Of a stretch of 64,000 nt of DNA, positions 24,423-34,921 are shown piece after piece. The DNA is from Salinispora vitiensis (lineage in GTDB: Bacteria; Actinomycetota; Actinomycetes; Mycobacteriales; Micromonosporaceae): positions 991,947 through 1,055,946 of the forward strand of contig NZ_KB900388.1 in the NCBI RefSeq assembly GCF_000378825.1, in the 5' to 3' direction. Numbering within the stretch: position 1 is the first letter of the stretch; each line of letters opens with the position of its first letter. A program made the translations under genes and the position numbers. The notes beneath the pieces are model-generated. The model did no database searches. It was not told the DNA's origin and saw only the letters and a list, made by a program, of their open reading frames with translations.

Positions 24423-24566
24423 ACCCGCCGATCACGCGGCCGTCCGCCAGCGCTCCGACCACGACACCAACACCCAACGATATCTCTCAATCATGTCACT
24501 ACTTCGTAAGATTTGCATTAATCAATACGAGTAGTGTCGGCGAGGGGATCGACAAGGGAGGCGGCA

Positions 24567-25205
24567 ATGCGTCGGTACGCGACCGAACTCATCGGAACAT
24601 ACTTCCTGCTCCTGACGATCGGCCTGGCAGTCACCACGATGAACGCCCTGGCGCCAGTGGCAATAGGCGGAATCCTCATGGTCATGATCTACGCCGGAGG
24701 GCACATATCCGGCGCCCACTTCAACCCCGCCGTAACACTGGCCGTTCTCATCCGCGGCCGCATCAAAGGAGCCGACGCCGGAGGATACATCCTGGCCCAA
24801 CTCCTCGGCGGCCTCGCCGGCGCGGTGACCAGCCAACTCATCCTCGACAACGCCAAGCCGACAGCACTGTCACCGGCCGGGCGCGAGATCTGGATGGCAC
24901 TGGCGGTAGAAGCCCTCTTCACCTTCGCCCTCGCCTACGTGGTGCTCAACGTCGCCACCAGCAGCAGTCACCCAGACAACTCCTTTTACGGCCTCGCAAT
25001 CGGGGCAACCGTCCTGGTCGGAGTGATCACTGTCGGTGGAATCTCCGGCGCGGCTTTCAACCCGGCAGTCGCCTTCGGCGGCGCCGCCATCGGCCTCTTC
25101 GCCTGGTCGGCAATCTGGATCCACCTACTCGCCCAAGCCATCGGAGCGACGCTCGCGGCGATGGCTTTCCTCGCCCTCAGCGAGCAGGACCGCGCACCCG
25201 CCTGA
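24567..25205 (+). CDS. MIP-family channel (aquaporin-like)
   Basis: A 212-residue, six-span channel with two N-P-A half-helix loops, GAHFNPAVTLAVLI and GAAFNPAVAFGGAA, the defining feature of aquaporins and glyceroaquaporins. Short length and the absence of the Asp-rich glycerol-facilitator signature favour an AqpZ-like water channel. GGGAGG ends 5 nt before the ATG at 24567. It is a stand-alone gene. The 140 nt upstream are AT-rich and probably hold its promoter, and a perfect hairpin terminates it. Confidence 0.92.
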   Translation: MRRYATELIGTYFLLLTIGLAVTTMNALAPVAIGGILMVMIYAGGHISGAHFNPAVTLAVLIRGRIKGADAGGYILAQLLGGLAGAVTSQLILDNAKPTALSPAGREIWMALAVEALFTFALAYVVLNVATSSSHPDNSFYGLAIGATVLVGVITVGGISGAAFNPAVAFGGAAIGLFAWSAIWIHLLAQAIGATLAAMAFLALSEQDRAPA

Positions 25206-25210
25206 CCCTG

Positions 25211-25249
25211 GCGGCGGCTGGCCCGGGCGCTGCCAGGGCCAGCCGCCGC
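25211..25249. terminator. Bidirectional terminator between aquaporin and integrase genes
   Basis: A perfect 14-bp stem (GCGGCGGCTGGCCC and its complement) with an 11-nt loop, directly between two convergent stop codons. Confidence 0.85.
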
Positions 25250-25250
25250 A

Positions 25251-26252
25251 TCACGTCGACAACAATTCCGCCAGCACCCGATGGGTGCGATTCGAGCGCA
25301 CCGCGGCCCGCTGTTGACCCGCCGTCACCTCGATGTACGCCTGCGAGGACGCCAGCGACACATGCCCCAGTAACCGCATGATCTCCGCCGCGCTCGCACC
25401 ATCCTCCGCCAGCCGCGTCGCGAACGTGTGCCGCAACGCGTGCAGCCGCGCCCCCGGCGGCACCCGGTCACCAATTCCGGCCCGCCGAAAGCAGGAGTCC
25501 ACCAGATACTGCAACCCACCCCGGCGCAGCGGCCCACCCCGCCGATCCATCAGCAACGGCGCACCGGGACGCACACTGCGGGCACCAAATCGCCGCCGAC
25601 AACTGTCCAGGTAGTCCGCCAATACCTGGTCCAGCTCCGGCTCCACTGGCACCACCCGCGGCCGCCCACCCTTACCGGCCACATCAAGCCGCCGCTCGCC
25701 GACCCGCCCGGCTAGGGACGCCACCCGAAGTGCCAGCATCTCGGCCAGCCGCAGCCCACCGCACAACGCCAGCGCCAGCACCGCCAGGTCCCGCTGCGGC
25801 CAGGGGTCTCGCTGCCGGCCGTCAACCCGGGCCACGGCGGTCAACAGCTGCTCCGGGGTGTCCGCTCCACGTAGTGGCTTGGGCCGGGGTAGGGGGGCTT
25901 TCGGGCGGCCGACCGCTGGCATCGGGTTGCCAGCCACGACCCCGTCCGCCACCAGGAACACGAAGAAGCTGTTCCAGGTGGACCAGGCGCGATGCACCGA
26001 TGCGGCGGAGCGGGCAGCGGCAAAGTGGGCGAACGCCGACCGCAGTGTGCGGGAGTGGAGCGCCGTCAACGGCAGGTCGTCCAGGGGGAGGGGAGGGGCG
26101 AGCGCGTCGGCGGCGATGCTCGCCACGGTGCGCAGGTCCCGCCGGTACGCCGCCACGGTGTGCGGAGAGGGTTTGCGGGTGGCGCGATCGGTCAGGAACT
26201 CCTCGATCAGCCGCACTACCGGTTCACCCGACCTATCCTGCATAAGGAACAT
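25251..26252 (-). CDS. Tyrosine site-specific recombinase (XerC/D or phage-integrase type)
   Basis: A 333-residue tyrosine recombinase. The N-terminal SAM-like core-binding domain (residues ~12-110, SPHTVAAYRRDLRTVASIAA) is followed by the catalytic domain with Arg in CGGLRLAEMLALRV, Lys in VAGKGGRPRVVPV, H-x-L-R-H in RLHALRHTFATRLAEDG, His in LLGHVSLASSQAY and the nucleophile Tyr in the same segment. No phage or conjugation genes flank it, and no attachment site or tRNA is visible, so it may be an orphan. The ATG at 26252 lies inside a palindrome; another ATG at 26243 is possible. Confidence 0.9.
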   Translation of the reverse strand: MFLMQDRSGEPVVRLIEEFLTDRATRKPSPHTVAAYRRDLRTVASIAADALAPPLPLDDLPLTALHSRTLRSAFAHFAAARSAASVHRAWSTWNSFFVFLVADGVVAGNPMPAVGRPKAPLPRPKPLRGADTPEQLLTAVARVDGRQRDPWPQRDLAVLALALCGGLRLAEMLALRVASLAGRVGERRLDVAGKGGRPRVVPVEPELDQVLADYLDSCRRRFGARSVRPGAPLLMDRRGGPLRRGGLQYLVDSCFRRAGIGDRVPPGARLHALRHTFATRLAEDGASAAEIMRLLGHVSLASSQAYIEVTAGQQRAAVRSNRTHRVLAELLST

Positions 26253-26258
26253 TATGCA
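26239..26258. promoter_or_regulatory. Palindrome at the integrase start codon
   Basis: TGCATAA-ggaaca-TTATGCA, a perfect 7-bp inverted repeat overlapping the recombinase start codons. It could be an operator, an autoregulatory site or a recombination core site. Confidence 0.5.
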
Positions 26259-26362
26259 TGAAACTCATGTTCTGGACAGGGGCTGATGAGTTCCCTGACG
26301 GAAGGGGGGTGGGAGCGTCTGGTGCGACGACAGTGCCGGCGCGGATGGGCAGCTGAAACCGC

Positions 26363-27076
26363 TCAACCAGCGGTGATGCCCGCCGCCGCCAGACTCACGG
26401 TGAGCGACAGGAGAATCGCCGCCATCAGGCCAGTTCCGCCACGGGCGGGCGCCCGACCGGTGTGCGGCGGCCACGACCGTGGCCGCCAGAGCGGTTGCGG
26501 CTCCATTATCAGGTAGAGCAGGACGCCCGCCTGACCGATGGTGAACAACCAAAACCATGCCCACCGGTTGGCGTATCGATGGCTGGCGCTGCCGAGCATG
26601 ATCAGGAATGTCCCGAACCAGGCGATCGTCGTCGCCGCTTGTAGCGGATCCCACACAATCTCGGCGGGCCACCACCTTGGCTCGTATCCGGCACGGACTC
26701 GGATTGGCACGAGATGGCCGGACGCGTCGACCTGCCCGTCGAGCCACTCAAGTGCCGCGTCGCGCTTCGGATCGACGACGGGCGGTCGCTCGTCGTTTTC
26801 CTTTGACACCAACGTGGTCGCGCTCCACCGCCACCACCCGTTCACCCAGCGGACCCTGTGGTCGCTGGGGTCGTAGTCCAGGTAGGTGACCCGACCAACG
26901 GTGAGGTCGGCGTTCAAATCCGACTCCAGCCGCTCAGCCGGGCGAGCCGAAGCCGCGACGGTGACCGCGCCGGCAACAAGCACGAGAAGCAAGAGCAACC
27001 GGAAACCGGCACTCCACCAATCGCCGTGCCGCCAGCCTGCGTACCCGATGCCCGAAGCTGGTGTGGCTGCGACCAT
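26363..27076 (-). CDS. Integral membrane protein of unknown function
   Basis: A 237-residue protein with a hydrophobic N-terminal span (GFRLLLLLVLVAGAVTVAAS), a ~110-residue probably extracellular domain (rich in Trp/Asp: YLDYDPSDHRVRWVNGWWRW), and three further spans (ATTIAWFGTFLIMLG, WAWFWLFTIGQAGVLLYLI, GLMAAILLSLTVSLAAAG). I do not recognise the family, but the pattern of a Trp-rich outside domain with W-V-N-G-W-W recurs in actinobacterial membrane proteins of unknown role. It is a single gene on the minus strand. Confidence 0.7.
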   Translation of the reverse strand: MVAATPASGIGYAGWRHGDWWSAGFRLLLLLVLVAGAVTVAASARPAERLESDLNADLTVGRVTYLDYDPSDHRVRWVNGWWRWSATTLVSKENDERPPVVDPKRDAALEWLDGQVDASGHLVPIRVRAGYEPRWWPAEIVWDPLQAATTIAWFGTFLIMLGSASHRYANRWAWFWLFTIGQAGVLLYLIMEPQPLWRPRSWPPHTGRAPARGGTGLMAAILLSLTVSLAAAGITAG

Positions 27077-27225
27077 TTTCGACCCCCGACCGCTTGCGGC
27101 CAGTCACCCGGTGATCACGAAAGTGTGCCACACGGGAGCCGGGGTTGCCGGCGAGTGCCGGTGTGCTCTGACGAACCCCGGCGGGTCAGGCGCACTAGGC
27201 CAAACCGGACCCCGCGAGGGGCCCG

Positions 27226-27285
27226 GAGGCCACCGGCGACGCGGAGGATGGTGCCGGTGGTGTAGCTGGCGTCGTCGGAGGGGAG
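27226..27285 (-). pseudogene. Remnant of an SDR C-terminus, duplicate of the SDR tail at 29889-29933
   Basis: On the minus strand this encodes SDDASYTTGTILRVAGGL, the invariant end of an SDR. The 45 nt at 27226-27270 match 29889-29933 with one mismatch, including a 38-nt identical stretch. The stop codon is absent and the frame is closed upstream, so it is a scrap. It lies on the opposite side of the uvrA-like gene from the intact SDR. Confidence 0.75.
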
Positions 27286-27307
27286 CCGTCAAGCTTTCCT
27301 ACTTTAC

Positions 27308-27321
27308 ATAATGTGCATTAT
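27308..27321. promoter_or_regulatory. AT-rich palindrome
   Basis: ATAATG-TG-CATTAT, a perfect 6-bp inverted repeat in an AT-rich patch between the SDR remnant and the uvrA-like gene terminator. It shares the TGCAT core with the palindrome at 26239. Its target is unknown. Confidence 0.35.
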
Positions 27322-27363
27322 CGAATGTTAGTCCGACGGTCGGCGCGCTGAGGCCGACAGCGA

Positions 27364-27395
27364 CGTCAGGTGCGCCAACACCGGCGCACCTGACG
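27364..27395 (-). terminator. Terminator of the uvrA-like gene
   Basis: A perfect 13-bp stem (CGTCAGGTGCGCC and its complement) with a 6-nt loop, starting 20 nt beyond the stop of the uvrA-like gene. Confidence 0.8.
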
Positions 27396-27415
27396 AACTG
27401 ACTGTCGCCGTGCGC

Positions 27416-29809
<2,394 letters not shown>

Positions 29810-29885
29810 CGGGTCTCCTGGGTTGAGTGTGGCGGGCTTGATCTGGGTGTGGCTCCGGTTGCTGACGGTCGGGTTTGGTGGCGGG

Positions 29886-30614
29886 TCAGAGGCCGCCGGC
29901 GACGCGGAGGATGGTGCCGGTGGTGTAGCTGGCTTCGGGTCCGAGGAGCCAGGCGATGGCGGCGGCGACCTCGTCGGGCTCGCCGGCGCGTCCGAGTGGG
30001 ATGCGGGCGGCGGCCTGGTTGGCTCGGTCGGGCTGGCCGGATTGGATGTGGATGTCGGTGCGGATGATGCCGGGGGCGACGGCGTTGACGCGGATGCCGC
30101 GGGGGGCGAGTTCTTTGGCTAGGCCGAGGGTGAGGGTGTCGGTGCCGGCTTTGACGGCGGCGTAGTGGACGTATTCGCCGGGTGAGCCGAGGGTGGCGGC
30201 GGCGGAGGAGATGTTGACGATGGCGCCGCCGGTGGGCATCCGTCGGGCGGCCTGTTGGGCGGCGAGGATGTAGCCGATGAGGTTGACGTCGACGACGTGG
30301 CGTAGGTCGGTGGGGTCGAGGTCGACGAAGGGGCCGATGGGGCTGGTGACGCCGGCGTTGTTGACCAGGCCGGTCAGGTCGCCGAGGTCGGCGGCGGCGG
30401 CGAACAGGTTGGCGAGTTGGTCGGGGTCGCGGGTGTCGGCGGGGACGGCGATGGCGGTGGCGCCGGTGGCGCGTAGCTCGGCGAGGACGGTGTTGGCGGC
30501 GGTGTGGTCGCGTTGGTAGGAGAAGGCGATGTGGTGGCCGGCGCGGGCGAGGTGGTGGGCGGTGGCGGCGCCGATTCCGCGGCTACCACCGGTGATGACG
30601 GTGACGGGGTTCAC
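29886..30614 (-). CDS. Short-chain dehydrogenase/reductase (FabG-like)
   Basis: A 242-residue SDR from the GTG at 30614 (VNPVTVITGGSRGIGAAT), preceded by CCAGGAGAGG. Motifs: ITGGSRGIG, LVNNAG, Ser in VNISSAAATLGSP and Tyr/Lys in YAAVK. It ends with SYTTGTILRVAGGL, the Gly-rich tail shared by sugar/polyketide ketoreductase-like SDRs. It is probably in one transcript with the uvrA-like gene downstream. Its 3' end is duplicated as a scrap at 27226. Confidence 0.9.
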   Translation of the reverse strand: MNPVTVITGGSRGIGAATAHHLARAGHHIAFSYQRDHTAANTVLAELRATGATAIAVPADTRDPDQLANLFAAAADLGDLTGLVNNAGVTSPIGPFVDLDPTDLRHVVDVNLIGYILAAQQAARRMPTGGAIVNISSAAATLGSPGEYVHYAAVKAGTDTLTLGLAKELAPRGIRVNAVAPGIIRTDIHIQSGQPDRANQAAARIPLGRAGEPDEVAAAIAWLLGPEASYTTGTILRVAGGL

Positions 30615-30747
30615 TGGGGCCTCTCCTGGTCTGACGAGGGTGTGTGGCGAGGCTACCCCGGGGGTGCGATGGGGTGGCGCACCTTGGGTGGGTGGGCGGC
30701 TGGTATCAAGTACTGCTGTCGGACAGGTGTACGGAGGAGGGGGTGTG

Positions 30748-31455
30748 ATGTCGGGGCAGGGTTTGTCCACCGAGGAGGTGGCGGGTATCCGGGAGGCGGT
30801 TGCCGCGGGCCGGAAGCCGAAGGTGGTGTTTACCGCGTCGGCGGGGCAGATTGCGGGGCAGGTCGGTCAGGTCGTGGCGTTGACCGACCCGGCGGTTTCC
30901 GACGAGTTCGTGGTGGTGCGGTTCGGGCGGGACGAGTTGCCCTTCTCCCCCGTTGATGTGGCGGTGGCGCCGCGGGGGGCGGGGCGGAGGGTGCCGTCGG
31001 CGGAGCGGCCGGCTGGGGACCCGGGGGTTGGAGAGCCGGTGGTGTCGCCGGAGCCGGAGTTCGTGTTGGACACGCCGCCGGCGGCGGCGCGGGTGGCCGG
31101 GGAGGGTTCCTCGGCCCGGCCGGCGGAGTCGGCGAAGCCGGCGCGGCGGGGGGCGAAGCCGGTGAAGGCGGCGAAGGCGAAGGGGCCGGCGGGGCTGACG
31201 GTGACGTTGGCGTACGGCGAGGGTGAGTGGACGGTGGCGGCGCAGCAGGGGGCGAAGGTGCTCGCCAAGCCGTATGTGGTGAAGCCGGCGGAGGCGCTGC
31301 GGATGGTCGGGCTGGTGGATGTGTCGGGGGTGCAGGAGGCGGTGGAGCAGATCCTCGCCGCGGAGCGGGCCGAGGCGGAGCAGCAGGCGGAGAAGCTGCG
31401 TGCGGAGTTGGCGGAGGTGGAGGCGCGGCTGGCGGAGCTGCGGGAGGCGGGCTGA
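30748..31455 (+). CDS. Conserved-looking hypothetical protein with a C-terminal coiled coil
   Basis: A 235-residue soluble protein. Residues 1-70 form a compact domain (LSTEEVAGIREAVAAGRKPK, TASAGQIAGQVGQVVALTD, FVVVRFGRDELPFSPVDV). A low-complexity Pro/Ala/Lys linker (residues ~75-150) follows, then a second small domain (LTVTLAYGEGEWTVAAQQGA, VKPAEALRMVGLV), and an Ala/Glu coiled coil (residues ~190-235). I do not recognise the family. GGAGGAGG upstream sets the ATG at 30748 (GTG at 30745 possible). It ends at a very strong hairpin. Confidence 0.75.
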   Translation: MSGQGLSTEEVAGIREAVAAGRKPKVVFTASAGQIAGQVGQVVALTDPAVSDEFVVVRFGRDELPFSPVDVAVAPRGAGRRVPSAERPAGDPGVGEPVVSPEPEFVLDTPPAAARVAGEGSSARPAESAKPARRGAKPVKAAKAKGPAGLTVTLAYGEGEWTVAAQQGAKVLAKPYVVKPAEALRMVGLVDVSGVQEAVEQILAAERAEAEQQAEKLRAELAEVEARLAELREAG

Positions 31456-31456
31456 G

Positions 31457-31517
31457 CACTACAACGACGGTCGCCCGCCTCCCAGATTTCGGGAGGCGGG
31501 CGACCGTCGTTGTAGTG
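31457..31517. terminator. 27-bp perfect hairpin between convergent genes
   Basis: A 27-nt arm (31457-31483) and its exact complement (31491-31517) with a 7-nt loop. It sits between the hypothetical gene (stop 31455) and cydB (stop 31521). The arm also repeats GGGAGGCGGGC from the end of the coding region. It should terminate both strands. Confidence 0.9.
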
Positions 31518-31520
31518 GGG

Positions 31521-32519
31521 TCAGTGTTGTGGGATGTGGGCCACGCCGATGCGCTTGCGGAAGACCCAGTAGGTCCAGCCTTGGTAGGCGAGCACGATCG
31601 GGGTGAAGATCACCGCCACCCAGGTCATGATTTTCAGGGTGTAGGGGGTGGAGGCGGCGTTGGTGGCGGTGAGGGTGCCGGCGACGTCCAGCGTGGACGG
31701 CAGCACGTTCGGGAACAGGGCGGTGAACAGTGTTGCCACGGCCAGGCCGATCGCGGCGGCGGTGCCGATGAAGGCCCAGCCTTCCCGGCGGGCGTAGGCG
31801 GCGGCGAGGCCGCCGAGCAGGGCCACGGCGGCGGCGACGGCGAGGGCGATGGCGGCCGTGTTGGCGCGGATGGTCAGGCTCCAGGTGAGGAACGCGACGG
31901 CGAGTACGGCGGTGGCGACGCCGACGCGGACGGCGAGGGCGGCGGCCCGGTCCCGGATGTCGCCGACGGTTTTGAGGGCGATGAACACGGCGCCGTGAGT
32001 GAGGAACAGGGCGCCGGTGGTGGCGCCGCCGAGCAGGGCGTAGGGGTTGAGGAGGTTGAAGAACCCGCCGGCGTATTCGTGGTCGGCGGTGAGGGGTACG
32101 CCGCGCAGGATGTTGGCGAATGCGACTCCCCAGAGGATGGCGGGGAGTAGGGATCCGAAGAAGATGGCGTGGTCCCAGCGGCGTTTCCAGGATGCTTCGG
32201 GGCGCTTGTTGCGGTATTCGAAGGCGACGCCGCGGGCGATCAGGGCGAGCAGGATGAGTAGTAGCGGGAGGTAGAAGCCGGAGAAGAGGGTGGCGTACCA
32301 CTCGGGGAAGGCGGCGAACATGGCGCCGCCGGCGGTGAGTAGCCAGACCTCGTTGCCGTCCCAGACCGGGCCGATGGTGTTGATCAGGACGCGGCGTTCG
32401 CGGTCGTCGCGGCCGAGGACCGGTAGGAGCATGCCGACGCCGAAGTCGAAGCCCTCGAGGATGAAGTAGCCGGTGAACAGCACGGCGACGAGGAGAAACC
32501 AGATGGTGGTGAGTTCCAT
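31521..32519 (-). CDS. cydB: Cytochrome bd ubiquinol/menaquinol oxidase subunit II
   Basis: A 332-residue membrane protein with about nine spans. The opening TTIWFLLVAVLFTGYFILEG followed by FDFGVGMLLPVL is the classic CydB start, and IGPVWDGNEVWLLTAGGAMF is the conserved second block. CydB pairs with CydA to form the high-affinity terminal oxidase. The ATG at 32519 lies 16 nt after the cydA stop in one operon. The gene ends at the large hairpin. Confidence 0.96.
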   Translation of the reverse strand: MELTTIWFLLVAVLFTGYFILEGFDFGVGMLLPVLGRDDRERRVLINTIGPVWDGNEVWLLTAGGAMFAAFPEWYATLFSGFYLPLLLILLALIARGVAFEYRNKRPEASWKRRWDHAIFFGSLLPAILWGVAFANILRGVPLTADHEYAGGFFNLLNPYALLGGATTGALFLTHGAVFIALKTVGDIRDRAAALAVRVGVATAVLAVAFLTWSLTIRANTAAIALAVAAAVALLGGLAAAYARREGWAFIGTAAAIGLAVATLFTALFPNVLPSTLDVAGTLTATNAASTPYTLKIMTWVAVIFTPIVLAYQGWTYWVFRKRIGVAHIPQH

Positions 32520-32535
32520 GTGGGGGCTCCGCAGA

Positions 32536-33948
32536 TCAGTAGGCGAAGGCGAGCGGGCGCTCGGCGTCGTCGGTGTCGTCGGGGTCGGGGTCGGGGGTCA
32601 GGTCGGGTACGCCGGCCTTGGCGTAGCGGATGAGGAGTTTGCATTCGATGACGGCGAGGGCGGCGTAGATGAGGGTGAAGGCGGCGAACGAGGTGAGGAC
32701 TTCACCCATCGACACGCTGCGGGAGACGCCGTCGCGGGTGAGCATTTCGCCGAAGACGATCCAGGGCTGGCGGCCCATCTCGGTGAAGATCCAGCCGAAG
32801 GAGTTTGCGGCGAGGGGTAGGAGGGGCATGACCAGGCCGGCGCGGAGTAGCCAGCGGCTGGTGGGGGTGCGGCCCTTGCGTTGGCTCCAGAGCACCAGGA
32901 GGGCGATCGCGGCGGCGGCCAGCCCGAAGCCGATCATGAGGCGGAAGCTCCAGTAGGTGATCGGGATGATCGGGGTGTAGCTGCCGGCGCCGTACTGGGC
33001 GGCGTATTGGGCTTGGAGGTCGTTGATGCCGTTCACGGTGCCGTTGGGGTCACCGGTGCTCAGGTAGGACAGCAGGTAGGGGATCTTCAGGGCGAAGAGT
33101 TCGCGGCTGCCGTCGAGGCTGCCGACGGTGAGTACGGAGAAGGAGGCGGGGCTCTCGGTGTTGTAGAGGCCTTCGGCGGCGGCCATCTTCATGGGTTGCA
33201 CCTGGGTCATGATCTTGCCCTGGATGTCGCCGGTGATCATGACGGCGGTGGCGGAGATCAGGGTGACCCAGGATCCGAACTTGGCGGCGAACCGGTAGGC
33301 CGGGGTGTCCGGGGAGTCGGGCCGGCGGATCAGGTGCCACAGGGCGACGGCGACGAGGAGGGAGCCGGCGACGAGGAAGGCGCCCGCGATGGTGTGCGGG
33401 AAGGTGATCAGGGCGACCTTGTTGGTCAGGACGGCGACGAAGTCGGTCAGTTCGGCGCGGCCGGTGTCGGGGTTGATCCGGTAGCCGACGGGGTTTTGCA
33501 TGAATGAGTTCGCGGCGAGGATGAAGTAGGCCGACAGGTTGGTGCCGATGGCGGCGGCCCAGATGGTGGCCAGGTGTAGCCGTTTGGGTAGCCGGTCCCA
33601 GCCGAAGATCCAGAGTCCGATGAAGGTGGATTCGAGGAAGAAGGCGACCAGGGCTTCGATGGCCAGGGGGGCGCCGAAGATGTCGCCGACGAAGCGGGAG
33701 TAGTCGCTCCAGTTCATGCCGAACTGGAATTCCTGCACGATGCCGGTGACTACGCCCATCGCGAAGTTGATCAGGAAGAGTTTGCCGTAGAACTTGGTGA
33801 GTTTGAGGTATTTCTCGTCGCCGGTTCGGTGCCAGAGGGTTTGCAGGATGGCGACCAGGATGGACAGGCCGATGGTTAGTGGCACGAACAGGAAGTGGTA
33901 GACGGTGGTGACACCGAACTGCCAACGGGCGACGTCTAACGCGTCCAC
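32536..33948 (-). CDS. cydA: Cytochrome bd oxidase subunit I
   Basis: A 470-residue subunit from the GTG at 33948. It has the axial heme residues His18 (TTVYHFLFVPLT), His in FPHTIAGAFLVAGS and Met in FTEMGRQPWIVFGE, and the conserved GRQPW. The Q-loop region (residues ~250-325) is short, as in actinobacterial and Gram-positive enzymes. The C-terminal tail is acidic (PDPDPDDTDDAE). It oxidises menaquinol and reduces O2 to water without proton pumping, used under low oxygen or stress. cydDC, usually needed for assembly, is not adjacent. An inverted repeat lies just upstream. Confidence 0.96.
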   Translation of the reverse strand: MDALDVARWQFGVTTVYHFLFVPLTIGLSILVAILQTLWHRTGDEKYLKLTKFYGKLFLINFAMGVVTGIVQEFQFGMNWSDYSRFVGDIFGAPLAIEALVAFFLESTFIGLWIFGWDRLPKRLHLATIWAAAIGTNLSAYFILAANSFMQNPVGYRINPDTGRAELTDFVAVLTNKVALITFPHTIAGAFLVAGSLLVAVALWHLIRRPDSPDTPAYRFAAKFGSWVTLISATAVMITGDIQGKIMTQVQPMKMAAAEGLYNTESPASFSVLTVGSLDGSRELFALKIPYLLSYLSTGDPNGTVNGINDLQAQYAAQYGAGSYTPIIPITYWSFRLMIGFGLAAAAIALLVLWSQRKGRTPTSRWLLRAGLVMPLLPLAANSFGWIFTEMGRQPWIVFGEMLTRDGVSRSVSMGEVLTSFAAFTLIYAALAVIECKLLIRYAKAGVPDLTPDPDPDDTDDAERPLAFAY

Positions 33949-33972
33949 CTGTGACCCCCAGATCTACAGACT

Positions 33973-33989
33973 TACTACGAAGCGTAGTA
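33973..33989. promoter_or_regulatory. TACTACG/CGTAGTA inverted repeat upstream of cydA
   Basis: A perfect 7-bp palindrome with a 3-nt spacer (TACTACG-aag-CGTAGTA), 25 nt before the cydA start, with a further ATACTAC at 33991. The half-site resembles those of BlaI/CopY-type repressors. Likely the cydAB operator; assignment to BlaI is inference. Confidence 0.6.
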
Positions 33990-34113
33990 GATACTACAGC
34001 CGGTCGTAGAAGAATTCTCAGGGGCGGGGGGCCCGAGGTCCCAGGACCAATGGCCCCGATCAAGGGGGTCGACGGCCCCACTGGGCGCGTACTCGTGCGA
34101 TCATGAAGCGCTG

Positions 34114-34881
34114 ATGGAGACTGGTCACCCCGAACGGCGAGCGCCGCTGCTCTGGCGTACCGCACAACCGTTCGCCCGCGTCGTGGTCGGCGCCCTGGCC
34201 CGGCTGGAGGTGGCCGACGAGATTCCGGGGCACCTGCGCTCCGGCCCCCTGCTGCTGGCCGCCAACCACATCAGCCCGTTCGACCCGATCGTGCTCGCCG
34301 CCGCCTGCCACTCGGTGCGGATCGCGCCGCGGATCATGGCCACCGGCGGGCTGTTCCGTACCCCGCTGTTGGGTGCCGCCATGCGGCACGCCGGGCACAT
34401 CCGGGTCGACCGGGGCGCCAGCACCGTGGCCGAGGCGATGACGGTGGCCGCCGACGCCCTGGCCGGCGGCGCGGCCATCCTGGTCTATCCGGAAGGCCGC
34501 ATCGGTCTGGATCCGGGGCTCTGGCCGGAGCGGGGCAAGACCGGCGTCGCCCGGCTCGCCCTGAGCTGCGGGGTGCCCGTGATCCCGGTCGCGCAGTGGG
34601 GCGCCCACGAGGTGCTCCCCTACCGGGCCCCGAAAGGGCTGGTACGCGCGCTCGCCCGCACCGTCACCCACCGGCGGGTGGTCCGGGTACGCTTCGGCGC
34701 CCCGGTCGACCTCGCCGACCTGACGCCCGGAGCACCCGGCGTGGCCCGCCGCGCCACCGACCGGATCATCGACGCGATCACCGACACCCTGGCCCCGCTT
34801 CGGCCCGACGAACCCGACCGGCCCCGCCACGTCGACCCCGGGCGGCCGGTCGACACCAGCCGCTCCCACCGTCGGAGCTGA
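34114..34881 (+). CDS. 1-acyl-sn-glycerol-3-phosphate acyltransferase (PlsC family)
   Basis: A 255-residue acyltransferase with the catalytic H-x4-D in AANHISPFDP (His52, Asp57), the FRTPLLGAAMRHAG acceptor segment and YPEGRIG (E-G-R variant of F-P-E-G-T-R). It acylates lysophosphatidic acid or a related lysolipid at the inner membrane face. The C-terminus is polar. The GDPD gene follows after 40 nt, so both act in glycerolipid metabolism. The ATG at 34114 is used. Confidence 0.9.
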   Translation: METGHPERRAPLLWRTAQPFARVVVGALARLEVADEIPGHLRSGPLLLAANHISPFDPIVLAAACHSVRIAPRIMATGGLFRTPLLGAAMRHAGHIRVDRGASTVAEAMTVAADALAGGAAILVYPEGRIGLDPGLWPERGKTGVARLALSCGVPVIPVAQWGAHEVLPYRAPKGLVRALARTVTHRRVVRVRFGAPVDLADLTPGAPGVARRATDRIIDAITDTLAPLRPDEPDRPRHVDPGRPVDTSRSHRRS

Positions 34882-34921
34882 CACCCGCCAGTTTCGGGCT
34901 GTCGCCCACTACCTGACGACC

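Noticed and set aside
24029..25381. 450-codon + ORF across the XRE-cupin and aquaporin genes
   Set aside because: Its sequence is Arg/Pro/Thr-rich shadow translation of two genes with clear functions in another frame.
30830..31459. Minus-strand 209-codon ORF opposite the hypothetical gene at 30748
   Set aside because: It is almost entirely Pro/Ala/Ser low-complexity, as expected for antisense of a GC-rich gene.
31227..32150. Gly-rich + ORF overlapping cydB
   Set aside because: Antisense shadow of cydB with low-complexity composition; it would also read through the 27-bp terminator.
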